Shown here: positions 7,192 through 12,980 of the stretch, piece by piece
How positions within the stretch are numbered: the stretch's first letter is position 1
Layout of the letters: each line of letters opens with the position of its first letter
The notes under the pieces: model-generated
The model's database searches: none
Told to the model about the DNA's origin: nothing
What the model saw: only the letters and a program-made list of their open reading frames with translations
Source: Flavobacteriales bacterium
GTDB lineage: Bacteria > Bacteroidota > Bacteroidia > DT-38
DNA length: 12,980 nucleotides
Reading direction: 5' to 3'
NCBI GenBank assembly: GCA_013214975.1
Contig: JABSPR010000331.1
Location: forward strand, 1 to 12,980
Made by a program: the position numbers and the translations under genes

Positions 7192-8784
7192 TCAATTGCC
7201 AGCCTTCTTACTCAGCTCAATAGCTTCAGACAAATCTATTCTCTCCTGGCCTAAAAAAGCTACTACAAAAGCCCCCTTAAACCCTACTTCTCTTGCGTGA
7301 TTCTGTAAATTTACGGCAGCTTTGATATTATCCTCACTTCCGTACACAAACTTATTCACTCCTTTATCCACATAAATTCCGATCTTAGTCAGGCCATTAA
7401 AGTTATCCGGAATCAATTCAACAAGATTAGTTGACGACCTCACTTGAACCCTAAAACGCAGTTCAGGCTTAGCTTTCAATTCCATATCGACCTCCTCCCT
7501 CTTCGTTTCTTTTATATCCTCATCAATTACTAATGGCACGTCTATCACATCATCAACCGAAACTGTTTCACTACCCAATGATTTATGAACAACATTCCCG
7601 GATTTTTGATCCGCACTTTTCACTAGATCCAACACCTCTTTTTTAACCTGAATTTCATCTTTATTTTCAAGCTTTAGGGATTCAACATCCGCTATACCTT
7701 TATTCTCTTTTTCAACTGAATCTTCAATAGACCCTTGAGCCGGACTTTTTTCCGTTTTGTTCTTTTGAATAGATTCCGTTTCAATACCCTTCTCACGTAT
7801 TATAGTATCAGCGAGCGCAGTAATTTCGCTTTTAACTTCAGCTAACTCTTCTGTATTCTGCGAAACTTTTTCTTGCTTATCAGCTATAACCTCCACAGCC
7901 TTTTCCTCGATAGGCTTCTCTATTATATCTTCCACAACGAGAGGCTCTTTTTTCACCACCTTCACTTCAACCACTCTTGCTTTAACCTCTTTAACAAAAC
8001 TTGATACATCTACTCCTTCAACCTCGGCCTTATAGTCTCTAAATGCCCGGAAAATGGCGGAGGCTATATAATCCTGTCCCTTTGTAGACATCAAGTATTT
8101 TTGCTCAGCAAGGTTGCTTAGAAATCCTGTTTCAATTAAGACTCCAGGCATAGCAGTCTTGTAGAGAACTAATAGACCCTGCCTTTTCACACCTCTACTT
8201 TTCCTTCCTGCCCTATTTTTAAATTGATCTTCAACTTTAGCGGCAAAATACACACTCTGACTAATGTGTTGACTTTGATAAAGACTAAAAATAATCTCCG
8301 TTTCTGGAGCATTTGGATCAAAGCCATCGTAATTATCCTTGTAATTTTCTTCTAATAGAACTACAGAATTCTCACGTATAGCTGCCATATTCCGACCTTC
8401 ATTGGTACCCATAACCAGTGTTTCGGTTCCATGCGCCGCAGCTGGACCCGAATTCACGTGAATACTTATAAACAGATCTCCATTATTCTCATTTGCAATT
8501 GTGGCTCGCTGCTGTAACGTAGGGAAAATATCCGTTTTACGTGTATAAACGACCTTGACGCCTTCTAGCTTAGTCTCGATGTAATGACCCAATTTCAAAG
8601 CCACACCTAAGGCAATTTCTTTTTCTTTTACTAAACTCCCTACTGCACCTGGATCTTTTCCTCCATGACCGGCATCAATAATAACTGTGTTTATCCCCCC
8701 AGCAATCACTAATTTTGGCATGAAACATGCCGTCCCAAAGAGACCAAGACAAATTAACAGAGCAGCTATGCGAATCGTTGGCAT
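7192..8784 (-). CDS. Secreted N-acetylmuramoyl-L-alanine amidase (Amidase_3) with long linker and C-terminal SPOR-like domain
   Basis: Amidase_3 enzymes are zinc hydrolases that cut the bond between MurNAc and the peptide in peptidoglycan, usually during cell separation. A signal sequence covers about residues 1-29. The catalytic domain runs from about 31 to 250 and contains IIDAGHGGKDPGAVG with zinc ligand H40, the KEKEIAL block with the likely zinc ligand E54, FISIHVNSG with zinc ligand H109, and VLIETGFLSN with the catalytic glutamate E218. Residues about 255-440 are a Glu/Lys/Val-rich low-complexity linker. Residues about 442-512 (FRVQVRSS, GIYVDKGVNKFVYG, AREVGFKGAFVVAF) look like a diverged SPOR domain, which binds denuded glycan at division sites. 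The catalytic assignment is firm and the SPOR assignment moderate. It is the first gene of the minus-strand run, transcribed away from lptD across 40 nt. Confidence 0.93.
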   Translation of the reverse strand: MPTIRIAALLICLGLFGTACFMPKLVIAGGINTVIIDAGHGGKDPGAVGSLVKEKEIALGVALKLGHYIETKLEGVKVVYTRKTDIFPTLQQRATIANENNGDLFISIHVNSGPAAAHGTETLVMGTNEGRNMAAIRENSVVLLEENYKDNYDGFDPNAPETEIIFSLYQSQHISQSVYFAAKVEDQFKNRAGRKSRGVKRQGLLVLYKTAMPGVLIETGFLSNLAEQKYLMSTKGQDYIASAIFRAFRDYKAEVEGVDVSSFVKEVKARVVEVKVVKKEPLVVEDIIEKPIEEKAVEVIADKQEKVSQNTEELAEVKSEITALADTIIREKGIETESIQKNKTEKSPAQGSIEDSVEKENKGIADVESLKLENKDEIQVKKEVLDLVKSADQKSGNVVHKSLGSETVSVDDVIDVPLVIDEDIKETKREEVDMELKAKPELRFRVQVRSSTNLVELIPDNFNGLTKIGIYVDKGVNKFVYGSEDNIKAAVNLQNHAREVGFKGAFVVAFLGQERIDLSEAIELSKKAGN

Positions 8785-8824
8785 ATATATATTTTAATAA
8801 CCATTATACAAGAGTTTCACCATA

Positions 8825-11557
8825 ATGCTATTTATGAGTAATTTTGGCGTTACCTCTGCTATGCAAGCAAAAATAACAATTAAAGTTTTGCGTTCGAATC
8901 GCCTATTATTAAAACTTTTTAACGTGAGTCTGTTATTAGCTCCGATGCTTTTACTAACCCTTGTTAGTACGGCTCAGAGCAATAACAATAGCGTCATTAC
9001 CAATAATGATACCATAGGTGTTGGCATAGATTCTATAGCAAATACAATCGCAAGAGATCCTAATTCTAGTACAATCGAAGCCAAAGTTTTTTATGAAGCG
9101 GATGATTCGTTGGTTTTTAATTTAAAAGAGAAGAAAGTATATCTCTACAATAATGCAGAAATTAAATACGAAACAATTGAGCTGATATCAGATAAAATAA
9201 GTTTCGACCTTACTAATAACATTGTTCACGCCGAAGGAACCAAAGACAGTTTAGATAGAGATATTGGCGAACCTGTTTTTACAGATAAGGATGAAACCTT
9301 TAATGCCCACACTATTGATTACAACTTCAAAACAAAAAAAGGAAAAATCAATAAAATTATTTCAAAGCAAGGTGAAGGTTATATACATGGTACAGATGTC
9401 AAGAAATTTGAAAACAATAGCATGTACATCAAAGACGGAAAATATACCACATGCGCGCATAAAAATCCCCATTTCTATATTGGAAGTACTAAGCTCCGAA
9501 TAATTCCAGAAGACAAAATTGTAAGTGGACCTGCCCTCCTTTATATTGGAGATGTACCTACACCTCTAGGGGTTCCTTTCGGGTTTTTCCCTATTTCCAA
9601 AGGCCGTTCTTCTGGAGTATTAATACCTGCATATGGGAATTCCCCTTCACTCGGCTTCTTCCTCGAAAAAGGTGGATATTATTTGAGTTTAAGCGATCAC
9701 TTTGATTTAGCATTAACTGGATCTCTATGGACACTCGGATCATGGAATGCGAATGCGGAAATGCGATACAAGAAAAGATATAAACATGATGGGAAATTCA
9801 AACTATCAACGTCGACCATTAAGCTAAGTGAAGAAGGGCTGCCAGACTATAGCCTCAGGAGAGATTACAATATACTCTGGCAACATAATCAAGACATAAA
9901 AGCTAACCCTTACCGAAGATTTAATGCCAATGTAAACTACCAAACTCAATCTTTCGACAGGTTTAACGCAGAGGATATCACGAAAAAGCTAACGAATACA
10001 TACATATCGTCTATCTCATACATCTTCTCGAATCCAGATAAAAAGCACACACTGTCAACTAATTTAAGACACGAGCAAAACAGACAGAACCAAACAATGA
10101 GCTTTACGCTTCCACAGGTTACATTGAGCCGAAAGCGTTTTTTCTTATTCGATAATATTGAAAGAGCAGCGGGCAAAAAGCCTCTTCCTAAAATTGGAGT
10201 TTCATACATAATCGACTCTAAGAACCAAGTTACAACCCCTGGCGAACTTTCGCGAGATAGCCTCGATATATTACTTGATAAAAACATAGGAATAAGAAGT
10301 GTTGGTAATGTTGGAACATCAATAAAATTGAAGCATATTACATTTGCACCCAAGTTTAAAATAACCAATAGAACATATTTTCAAAAAGCACAGTTCGACT
10401 ACACAGGGGGTGAAATACACCTAGACTCAAGTGTAACAAAAACTGTTGTTCCTGAAATAAACAACATATACAACTACAGTATATCCGGGGATTTCACCAC
10501 GAATCTATACGGTATGTATCAGTTTAAAAGAGGGAATGTAAAAGCGATAAGACATGTAATAACCCCTACCGTAGGTTTCAAATACCAGCCAGATTTCGGA
10601 CTGGATAAATATGGATATTACACGGAAATCACAGACGACTCTCTTAACTCTGCAAATTTTTCTTATTACGAAGATGGAATTTACAAGTATCCTTCTATGG
10701 GTGACCAAGGCCTTTTAACCTTTAAAATACAGAATAACTTGGAGATGAAAGTAAAAACCATAAAGGATAGTGTAGAAACAACTAAAAAAGTAAAACTATT
10801 CGAACGATTAAACTTCTCTACAAACTACAATGCATTAGCAGATTCAATGAATTGGAGCAACATAGAAACTAATGGCTCTGTGAAACTCGGCAAGTTCTCT
10901 GACATTACTTTCAGATCTTACTTCGATCCGTATATCACCGACAGTTTAAATTCGCCTTTAAATACATTTGCTTGGGACGACAGAAAAAAAATTGCTCGAT
11001 TTACTGATGCAAATATTAGTGCTAACCTTCGTCTATCTGCAGGAGGACCAAACAAGAAAAAGAAAACAAGCGACAAAATTAGTCCAGAAGAACTAGCATA
11101 CATTAACAATAACATGGATTTATTCATGGACTTCGAAGTGCCCTGGTCGTTAAAACTAGGTTATCAACTTCGCTTAAACAGAGAGTTTATGAGTAAAGAT
11201 TATTTCACTTATATCCCGGATACTATCGGTTTGGGAGATGCCATGGTAATCGATTCTATCCGAACGAAACGAACTATAATGGTAGACTCGGTTATGCTAA
11301 AACCATCACTTCAATTCTCTGGAGACATTAACATTACGGATAACTGGAAATTATCCTTCCGATCAGGTTACGACTTTGTAGATAAAAAACTTACTATGAC
11401 ACGGCTCACTGTAATCCGGAATTTACATTGTTGGGAAATGCGATTTACTTGGGTTCCCTTTGGACCTCATCAATCTTATACATTTGATATAAATGTAAAA
11501 TCTTCAGTATTACAAGACTTAAAACTTAGCCGGAAACGAAAATTTACCGACTTTTAA
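8825..11557 (+). CDS. lptD: LptD-like LPS-assembly outer-membrane protein
   Basis: LptD inserts LPS into the outer leaflet through a beta-barrel fed by an N-terminal jellyroll. The N-terminus holds a hydrophobic export signal (about residues 26-48) with probable cleavage after STA (about 50). Residues about 75-240 are an OstA-like jellyroll (VFYEADDSLVFNL, YLYNNAEIKYE, INKIISKQGEGYIHG), followed by a conserved cysteine in YTTCAHKNPHFYIG (C210) and the Bacteroidota LptD motif GVPFGFFP (249-256) leading into YGNSPSLGFF. The remainder is alternating polar/aromatic strand sequence typical of a large barrel, ending in Phe. The start is uncertain: ATGs occur at residues 1, 4 and 13. The third (8861) gives a shorter, more usual signal peptide. 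The symbol is by family; the Bacteroidota protein is divergent from E. coli LptD. It heads an operon with ridA, a small membrane protein and a yjbQ-like gene. Confidence 0.88.
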   Translation: MLFMSNFGVTSAMQAKITIKVLRSNRLLLKLFNVSLLLAPMLLLTLVSTAQSNNNSVITNNDTIGVGIDSIANTIARDPNSSTIEAKVFYEADDSLVFNLKEKKVYLYNNAEIKYETIELISDKISFDLTNNIVHAEGTKDSLDRDIGEPVFTDKDETFNAHTIDYNFKTKKGKINKIISKQGEGYIHGTDVKKFENNSMYIKDGKYTTCAHKNPHFYIGSTKLRIIPEDKIVSGPALLYIGDVPTPLGVPFGFFPISKGRSSGVLIPAYGNSPSLGFFLEKGGYYLSLSDHFDLALTGSLWTLGSWNANAEMRYKKRYKHDGKFKLSTSTIKLSEEGLPDYSLRRDYNILWQHNQDIKANPYRRFNANVNYQTQSFDRFNAEDITKKLTNTYISSISYIFSNPDKKHTLSTNLRHEQNRQNQTMSFTLPQVTLSRKRFFLFDNIERAAGKKPLPKIGVSYIIDSKNQVTTPGELSRDSLDILLDKNIGIRSVGNVGTSIKLKHITFAPKFKITNRTYFQKAQFDYTGGEIHLDSSVTKTVVPEINNIYNYSISGDFTTNLYGMYQFKRGNVKAIRHVITPTVGFKYQPDFGLDKYGYYTEITDDSLNSANFSYYEDGIYKYPSMGDQGLLTFKIQNNLEMKVKTIKDSVETTKKVKLFERLNFSTNYNALADSMNWSNIETNGSVKLGKFSDITFRSYFDPYITDSLNSPLNTFAWDDRKKIARFTDANISANLRLSAGGPNKKKKTSDKISPEELAYINNNMDLFMDFEVPWSLKLGYQLRLNREFMSKDYFTYIPDTIGLGDAMVIDSIRTKRTIMVDSVMLKPSLQFSGDINITDNWKLSFRSGYDFVDKKLTMTRLTVIRNLHCWEMRFTWVPFGPHQSYTFDINVKSSVLQDLKLSRKRKFTDF
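8839..8846 (+). promoter_or_regulatory. Candidate Bacteroidota -7 promoter element (TAATTTTG)
   Basis: The octamer matches the Bacteroidota sigma-A -7 consensus TAnnTTTG. It sits after the first two possible start codons of the lptD-like gene and 15 nt before the third ATG at 8861. If used, the transcript would begin just upstream of 8861 and make that ATG the true start. No clear TTG (-33) lies at the expected distance upstream, so this is a weak candidate. Confidence 0.25.
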
Positions 11558-11578
11558 CATATATACATTAAACGAACC

Positions 11579-11956
11579 ATGAAAACTATCATACATACAG
11601 AAGCAGCACCAGCACCAATTGGCCCTTACAACCAGGCAATTTTGAAAAATGGAACGTTGTATATCTCCGGCCAGATACCTCTAGACCCTGTTAGTGGCGA
11701 AATAGTAAATTCGGATATAGTTGCTGAAACTAAACAAGTAATGGAAAACCTAAAGGCTGTACTAGAAGCAGCGTCTATGGATTTATCTAATGTTGTTAAA
11801 ACTTCTATCTTTATATCAGACATGAACGATTTCGGGAAAATAAACGAAGTTTATGGCAATTATTTTACATCAGAAGAACCTGCTAGAGAATGCGTTCAAG
11901 TCGCAAGATTACCTAAAGATGTTAACGTGGAAATATCGGCAATAGCCTGTGAATAG
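11579..11956 (+). CDS. ridA: RidA/YjgF enamine/imine deaminase
   Basis: RidA hydrolyses reactive enamine and imine intermediates, such as 2-aminoacrylate released by PLP enzymes, to keto acids and ammonia, sparing PLP enzymes from damage. The 125 residues match the usual subunit length of this cytosolic trimer. Signature residues are present: IGPYNQA (14-20) with Y17, LYISGQIPLDP (27-37), the PAR motif with substrate-carboxylate-binding R103, and VEISAIA with E118 at the end. The segment after PAR reads ECVQVARLPKDV, close to the family's usual form. The ATG is 21 nt after the LptD stop, with no terminator between, so cotranscription is likely. I recall ridA after lptD in other Bacteroidota; a functional tie to LPS export is not known. 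Confidence 0.96.
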   Translation: MKTIIHTEAAPAPIGPYNQAILKNGTLYISGQIPLDPVSGEIVNSDIVAETKQVMENLKAVLEAASMDLSNVVKTSIFISDMNDFGKINEVYGNYFTSEEPARECVQVARLPKDVNVEISAIACE

Positions 11957-11970
11957 TATATAATTACTAT

Positions 11971-12285
11971 ATGAGGATATTATTTATACCCCTTTTTATT
12001 TTCTCACTATTATTAACGACTCAACACTTGGTGACGGCTATTGATAATCCGGCCACAAACGCTAGTACTGAGAATATTTCCGGCAATCTCCCCTTAATTA
12101 ATAGCAATTCCAGTTCAACATCAAGTGAACTGTTAACGGCTAATGCTGGCATGCTGCCTAGTACAGATTCTGAATTCCATTTAAATTTTCATCGGTTTAA
12201 AGAATGCCTATTCTTCATAACTACTATTTCTATTTTCTTAGGCATTGCAGTTATTTTACACATACTGATTAAAAAAATTAATTAG
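11971..12285 (+). CDS. Small predicted membrane protein of unknown function
   Basis: I do not recognise this 104-residue protein. It begins with a strongly hydrophobic segment (MRILFIPLFIFSLLLTT, about 3-17) ending near a possible signal-peptidase site at VTA (21-23). A Ser/Asn/Thr-rich, low-complexity region follows (about 26-66), then a short charged stretch (FHLNFHRFKEC, 68-78) with a single cysteine at 78. A second hydrophobic segment (about 79-100) precedes a basic end, KKIN. Topology is probably a short periplasmic Ser/Asn-rich loop between two membrane spans, or after cleavage a C-terminally anchored periplasmic peptide. It lies 14 nt after ridA and 21 nt before the YjbQ-like gene, on the same strand, so it is likely a genuine operon member. 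The evidence is this placement, a clean signal-like start, and two well-formed hydrophobic segments. No function is proposed. Confidence 0.7.
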   Translation: MRILFIPLFIFSLLLTTQHLVTAIDNPATNASTENISGNLPLINSNSSSTSSELLTANAGMLPSTDSEFHLNFHRFKECLFFITTISIFLGIAVILHILIKKIN

Positions 12286-12306
12286 CACACCTGTTTACAT
12301 ATAAGT

Positions 12307-12714
12307 ATGTGGCAAAAAGAAATAAGTCTACCTGCTTTCAAAAGAGGCTTCCATATAGTCACAAATATTATAGAAAGACATCTTGACGAACTACCCGAAG
12401 CAGGTATACTGCATGTTTTCATCAAGCACACGTCTGCTGGACTTACAATAAATGAGAATGCAGACCCATCGGTTCTAACAGACTTCGAAAACAGCTTTAA
12501 TCATGTCGTAAAGGAAAGAGAGCCCTTCTACACACATATTTACGAAGGAGACGACGACATGCCCGCACATATTAAGACAGCAATGGTTGGCACCTCCCTA
12601 TCAATTCCAATTACAGACCACTGCTTAAATCTTGGTACGTGGCAGGGAATTTACTTATGTGAGTTTCGAAATCACGGTGGGGAACGAAAACTCGTTCTAA
12701 CGATACATACATAA
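12307..12714 (+). CDS. YjbQ/UPF0047 family protein (proposed secondary thiamine-phosphate synthase)
   Basis: The 135 residues match the UPF0047/YjbQ family in length and motifs. These include the HVFIKHTSAGLTINENADP block (36-54) with H41, the acidic-histidine cluster around YEGDDDMPAHIK (79-90), SIPITD (99-104) and the terminal GTWQGIYLCEFR (110-121) followed by HGG. Some members have weak thiamine-phosphate synthase activity, which is the origin of the product name; the physiological role is not settled. It is a soluble cytosolic protein without signal or membrane segments. It is the last gene of the operon; the terminator hairpin starts 2 nt after its stop codon. It is intact, with no codon-use oddity visible by eye. 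Confidence 0.93.
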   Translation: MWQKEISLPAFKRGFHIVTNIIERHLDELPEAGILHVFIKHTSAGLTINENADPSVLTDFENSFNHVVKEREPFYTHIYEGDDDMPAHIKTAMVGTSLSIPITDHCLNLGTWQGIYLCEFRNHGGERKLVLTIHT

Positions 12715-12715
12715 A

Positions 12716-12746
12716 AAAAGCCCCTTACTGAACGTAAGAGGCTTTT
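12716..12746 (+). terminator. Rho-independent terminator of the lptD-ridA-yjbQ operon
   Basis: The left arm AAAAGCCCCTTAC (12716-12728), loop TGAAC and right arm GTAAGAGGCTTTT (12734-12746) form a 13-position stem with one C-A mismatch at 12723/12739. The GC-rich middle and flanking A and T tracts let it work from either direction. It directly follows the YjbQ-like stop codon. Confidence 0.92.
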
Positions 12747-12760
12747 ATAAATTCTAGTAT

Positions 12761-12980
12761 TGTCCCGTCCTGAAATAGCGTTACACAAATTCAGTAACCC
12801 TATGAAAGACAGTAATTATATAAAAGCGTACTCAGGAAGATTATTCGTTATCCTTAAAACTTCAAATAGTTCAAGAAATAGAACGAGGAGAGCTATCGAC
12901 CCATGGAGCTCTTAGGAAATATGGAATCCAAGCCAGATCTACCGTTGTAGGTTGGTTAAGAAAACATGGTAAATTTGATT
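12761..12980 (+). mobile_element. Left end of an IS3-family insertion sequence (right end outside window)
   Basis: A transposase orfA of IS3 type begins at 12802. The sequence TGTCCCGTCCTGAAATAGCG starting at 12761 has the TG start expected of an IS3-family terminal inverted repeat and lies 41 nt before the orfA ATG, a usual leader length. The element starts 14 nt beyond the operon terminator, so it leaves the upstream genes intact. If the boundary is right, the 3- or 4-bp target duplication would be TAT or GTAT ending at 12760. The right inverted repeat, orfB and the second duplication copy are not visible, so the exact boundary is inferred. Confidence 0.7.
12802..12980 (+). pseudogene. IS3-family transposase OrfA, N-terminal part, apparent +1 frameshift
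   Basis: OrfA supplies the helix-turn-helix that recognises IS ends. The ATG at 12802 opens a frame reading MKDSNYIK that then loses similarity and stops at 12913-12915 after 37 codons. From 12827 a different frame reads RTQEDYSLSLKLQIV and continues through EIERGELS, RKYGIQARSTVVGWLRKHGKFD to the window end. This is the typical Bacteroidota IS3 OrfA start with its helix-turn-helix. The second frame has a stop at 12821-12823 just upstream and no ATG, so it cannot start by itself. Removing one base from the run of four A at 12822-12825 would join MKDSNYIK to RTQEDY exactly as expected. The gene therefore looks broken by a one-base insertion, unless the extra A is a sequencing or assembly error. 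The window ends inside the gene. Confidence 0.75.

Noticed and set aside
8722..8784. Lipoprotein signal (lipobox) at GTAC in the amidase leader
   Set aside because: The -3 residue is Gly rather than Leu/Val/Ile. A usual signal-peptidase I site a few residues later is as likely, so no lipidation is claimed.
9946..10368. Antisense open frame of 140 codons inside the lptD-like gene
   Set aside because: It is fully inside a well-supported coding gene, has no recognisable family or leader, and looks like a shadow of codon bias on the opposite strand.
11971..12285. Toxin or small phage protein (holin-like) for the 104-residue protein
   Set aside because: Two hydrophobic segments fit loosely, but there are no phage genes or antitoxin nearby and the protein sits inside a housekeeping/envelope operon.
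1..12980. CRISPR array, defence island or biosynthetic cluster
   Set aside because: No regularly spaced repeats, no cas-, nuclease- or synthase-like genes were seen. Apart from the IS end, gene content is core Bacteroidota.

Overview
The window is AT-rich and comes from a member of the Bacteroidota (Flavobacteriia/Cytophagia-like). Evidence is the gene content (OstA-like protein, Bacteroidota-type LptD, paired Fe-S proteins next to an MCE protein, and the small family often mislabelled 'ABC transporter ATPase'), the A-rich leaders without Shine-Dalgarno motifs, and a Bacteroidota-type IS3 element at the right edge. I cannot name a genus.

Layout. (1) 1-3219, plus strand: the 3' end of a Fur-family metalloregulator, purA (adenylosuccinate synthetase), and a secreted OstA/LptA-like protein. 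(2) 3223-8784, minus strand: a tightly packed five-gene run. In transcription order these are a secreted N-acetylmuramoyl-L-alanine amidase, an MCE/MlaD-like lipid-transport protein, a membrane Fe-S protein with two 4Fe-4S motifs, a soluble cysteine-rich-domain Fe-S protein with an unusual acidic N-terminus, and a small conserved protein of unknown function. It converges on the OstA-like gene with only 3 nt between stop codons. (3) 8825-12714, plus strand, divergent from the amidase across 40 nt: a 910-residue LptD-like outer-membrane protein, RidA, a small predicted membrane protein with no recognised family, and a YjbQ/UPF0047 protein. A clear hairpin-plus-T-run terminator ends this operon at 12716-12746. 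(4) 12761-12980: the left end of an IS3-family insertion sequence. Its first reading frame carries an apparent one-base frameshift, and it runs off the window.

Functionally this is mostly an envelope-biogenesis neighbourhood: LPS export to the outer membrane (OstA-like and LptD), lipid transport (MCE protein) and peptidoglycan hydrolysis (amidase). Housekeeping metabolism (PurA, RidA) is interspersed, along with a membrane redox pair of unknown electron donor and acceptor. No intergenic stretch exceeds 300 nt; the longest fully visible one is 61 nt. I see no tRNA, rRNA, CRISPR array, riboswitch or phage genes. I found no convincing undescribed system. The items most worth a second look are the frameshifted IS start, the orphan 104-residue membrane protein, the acidic extension on the Fe-S protein, and the placement of the redox pair among envelope genes.
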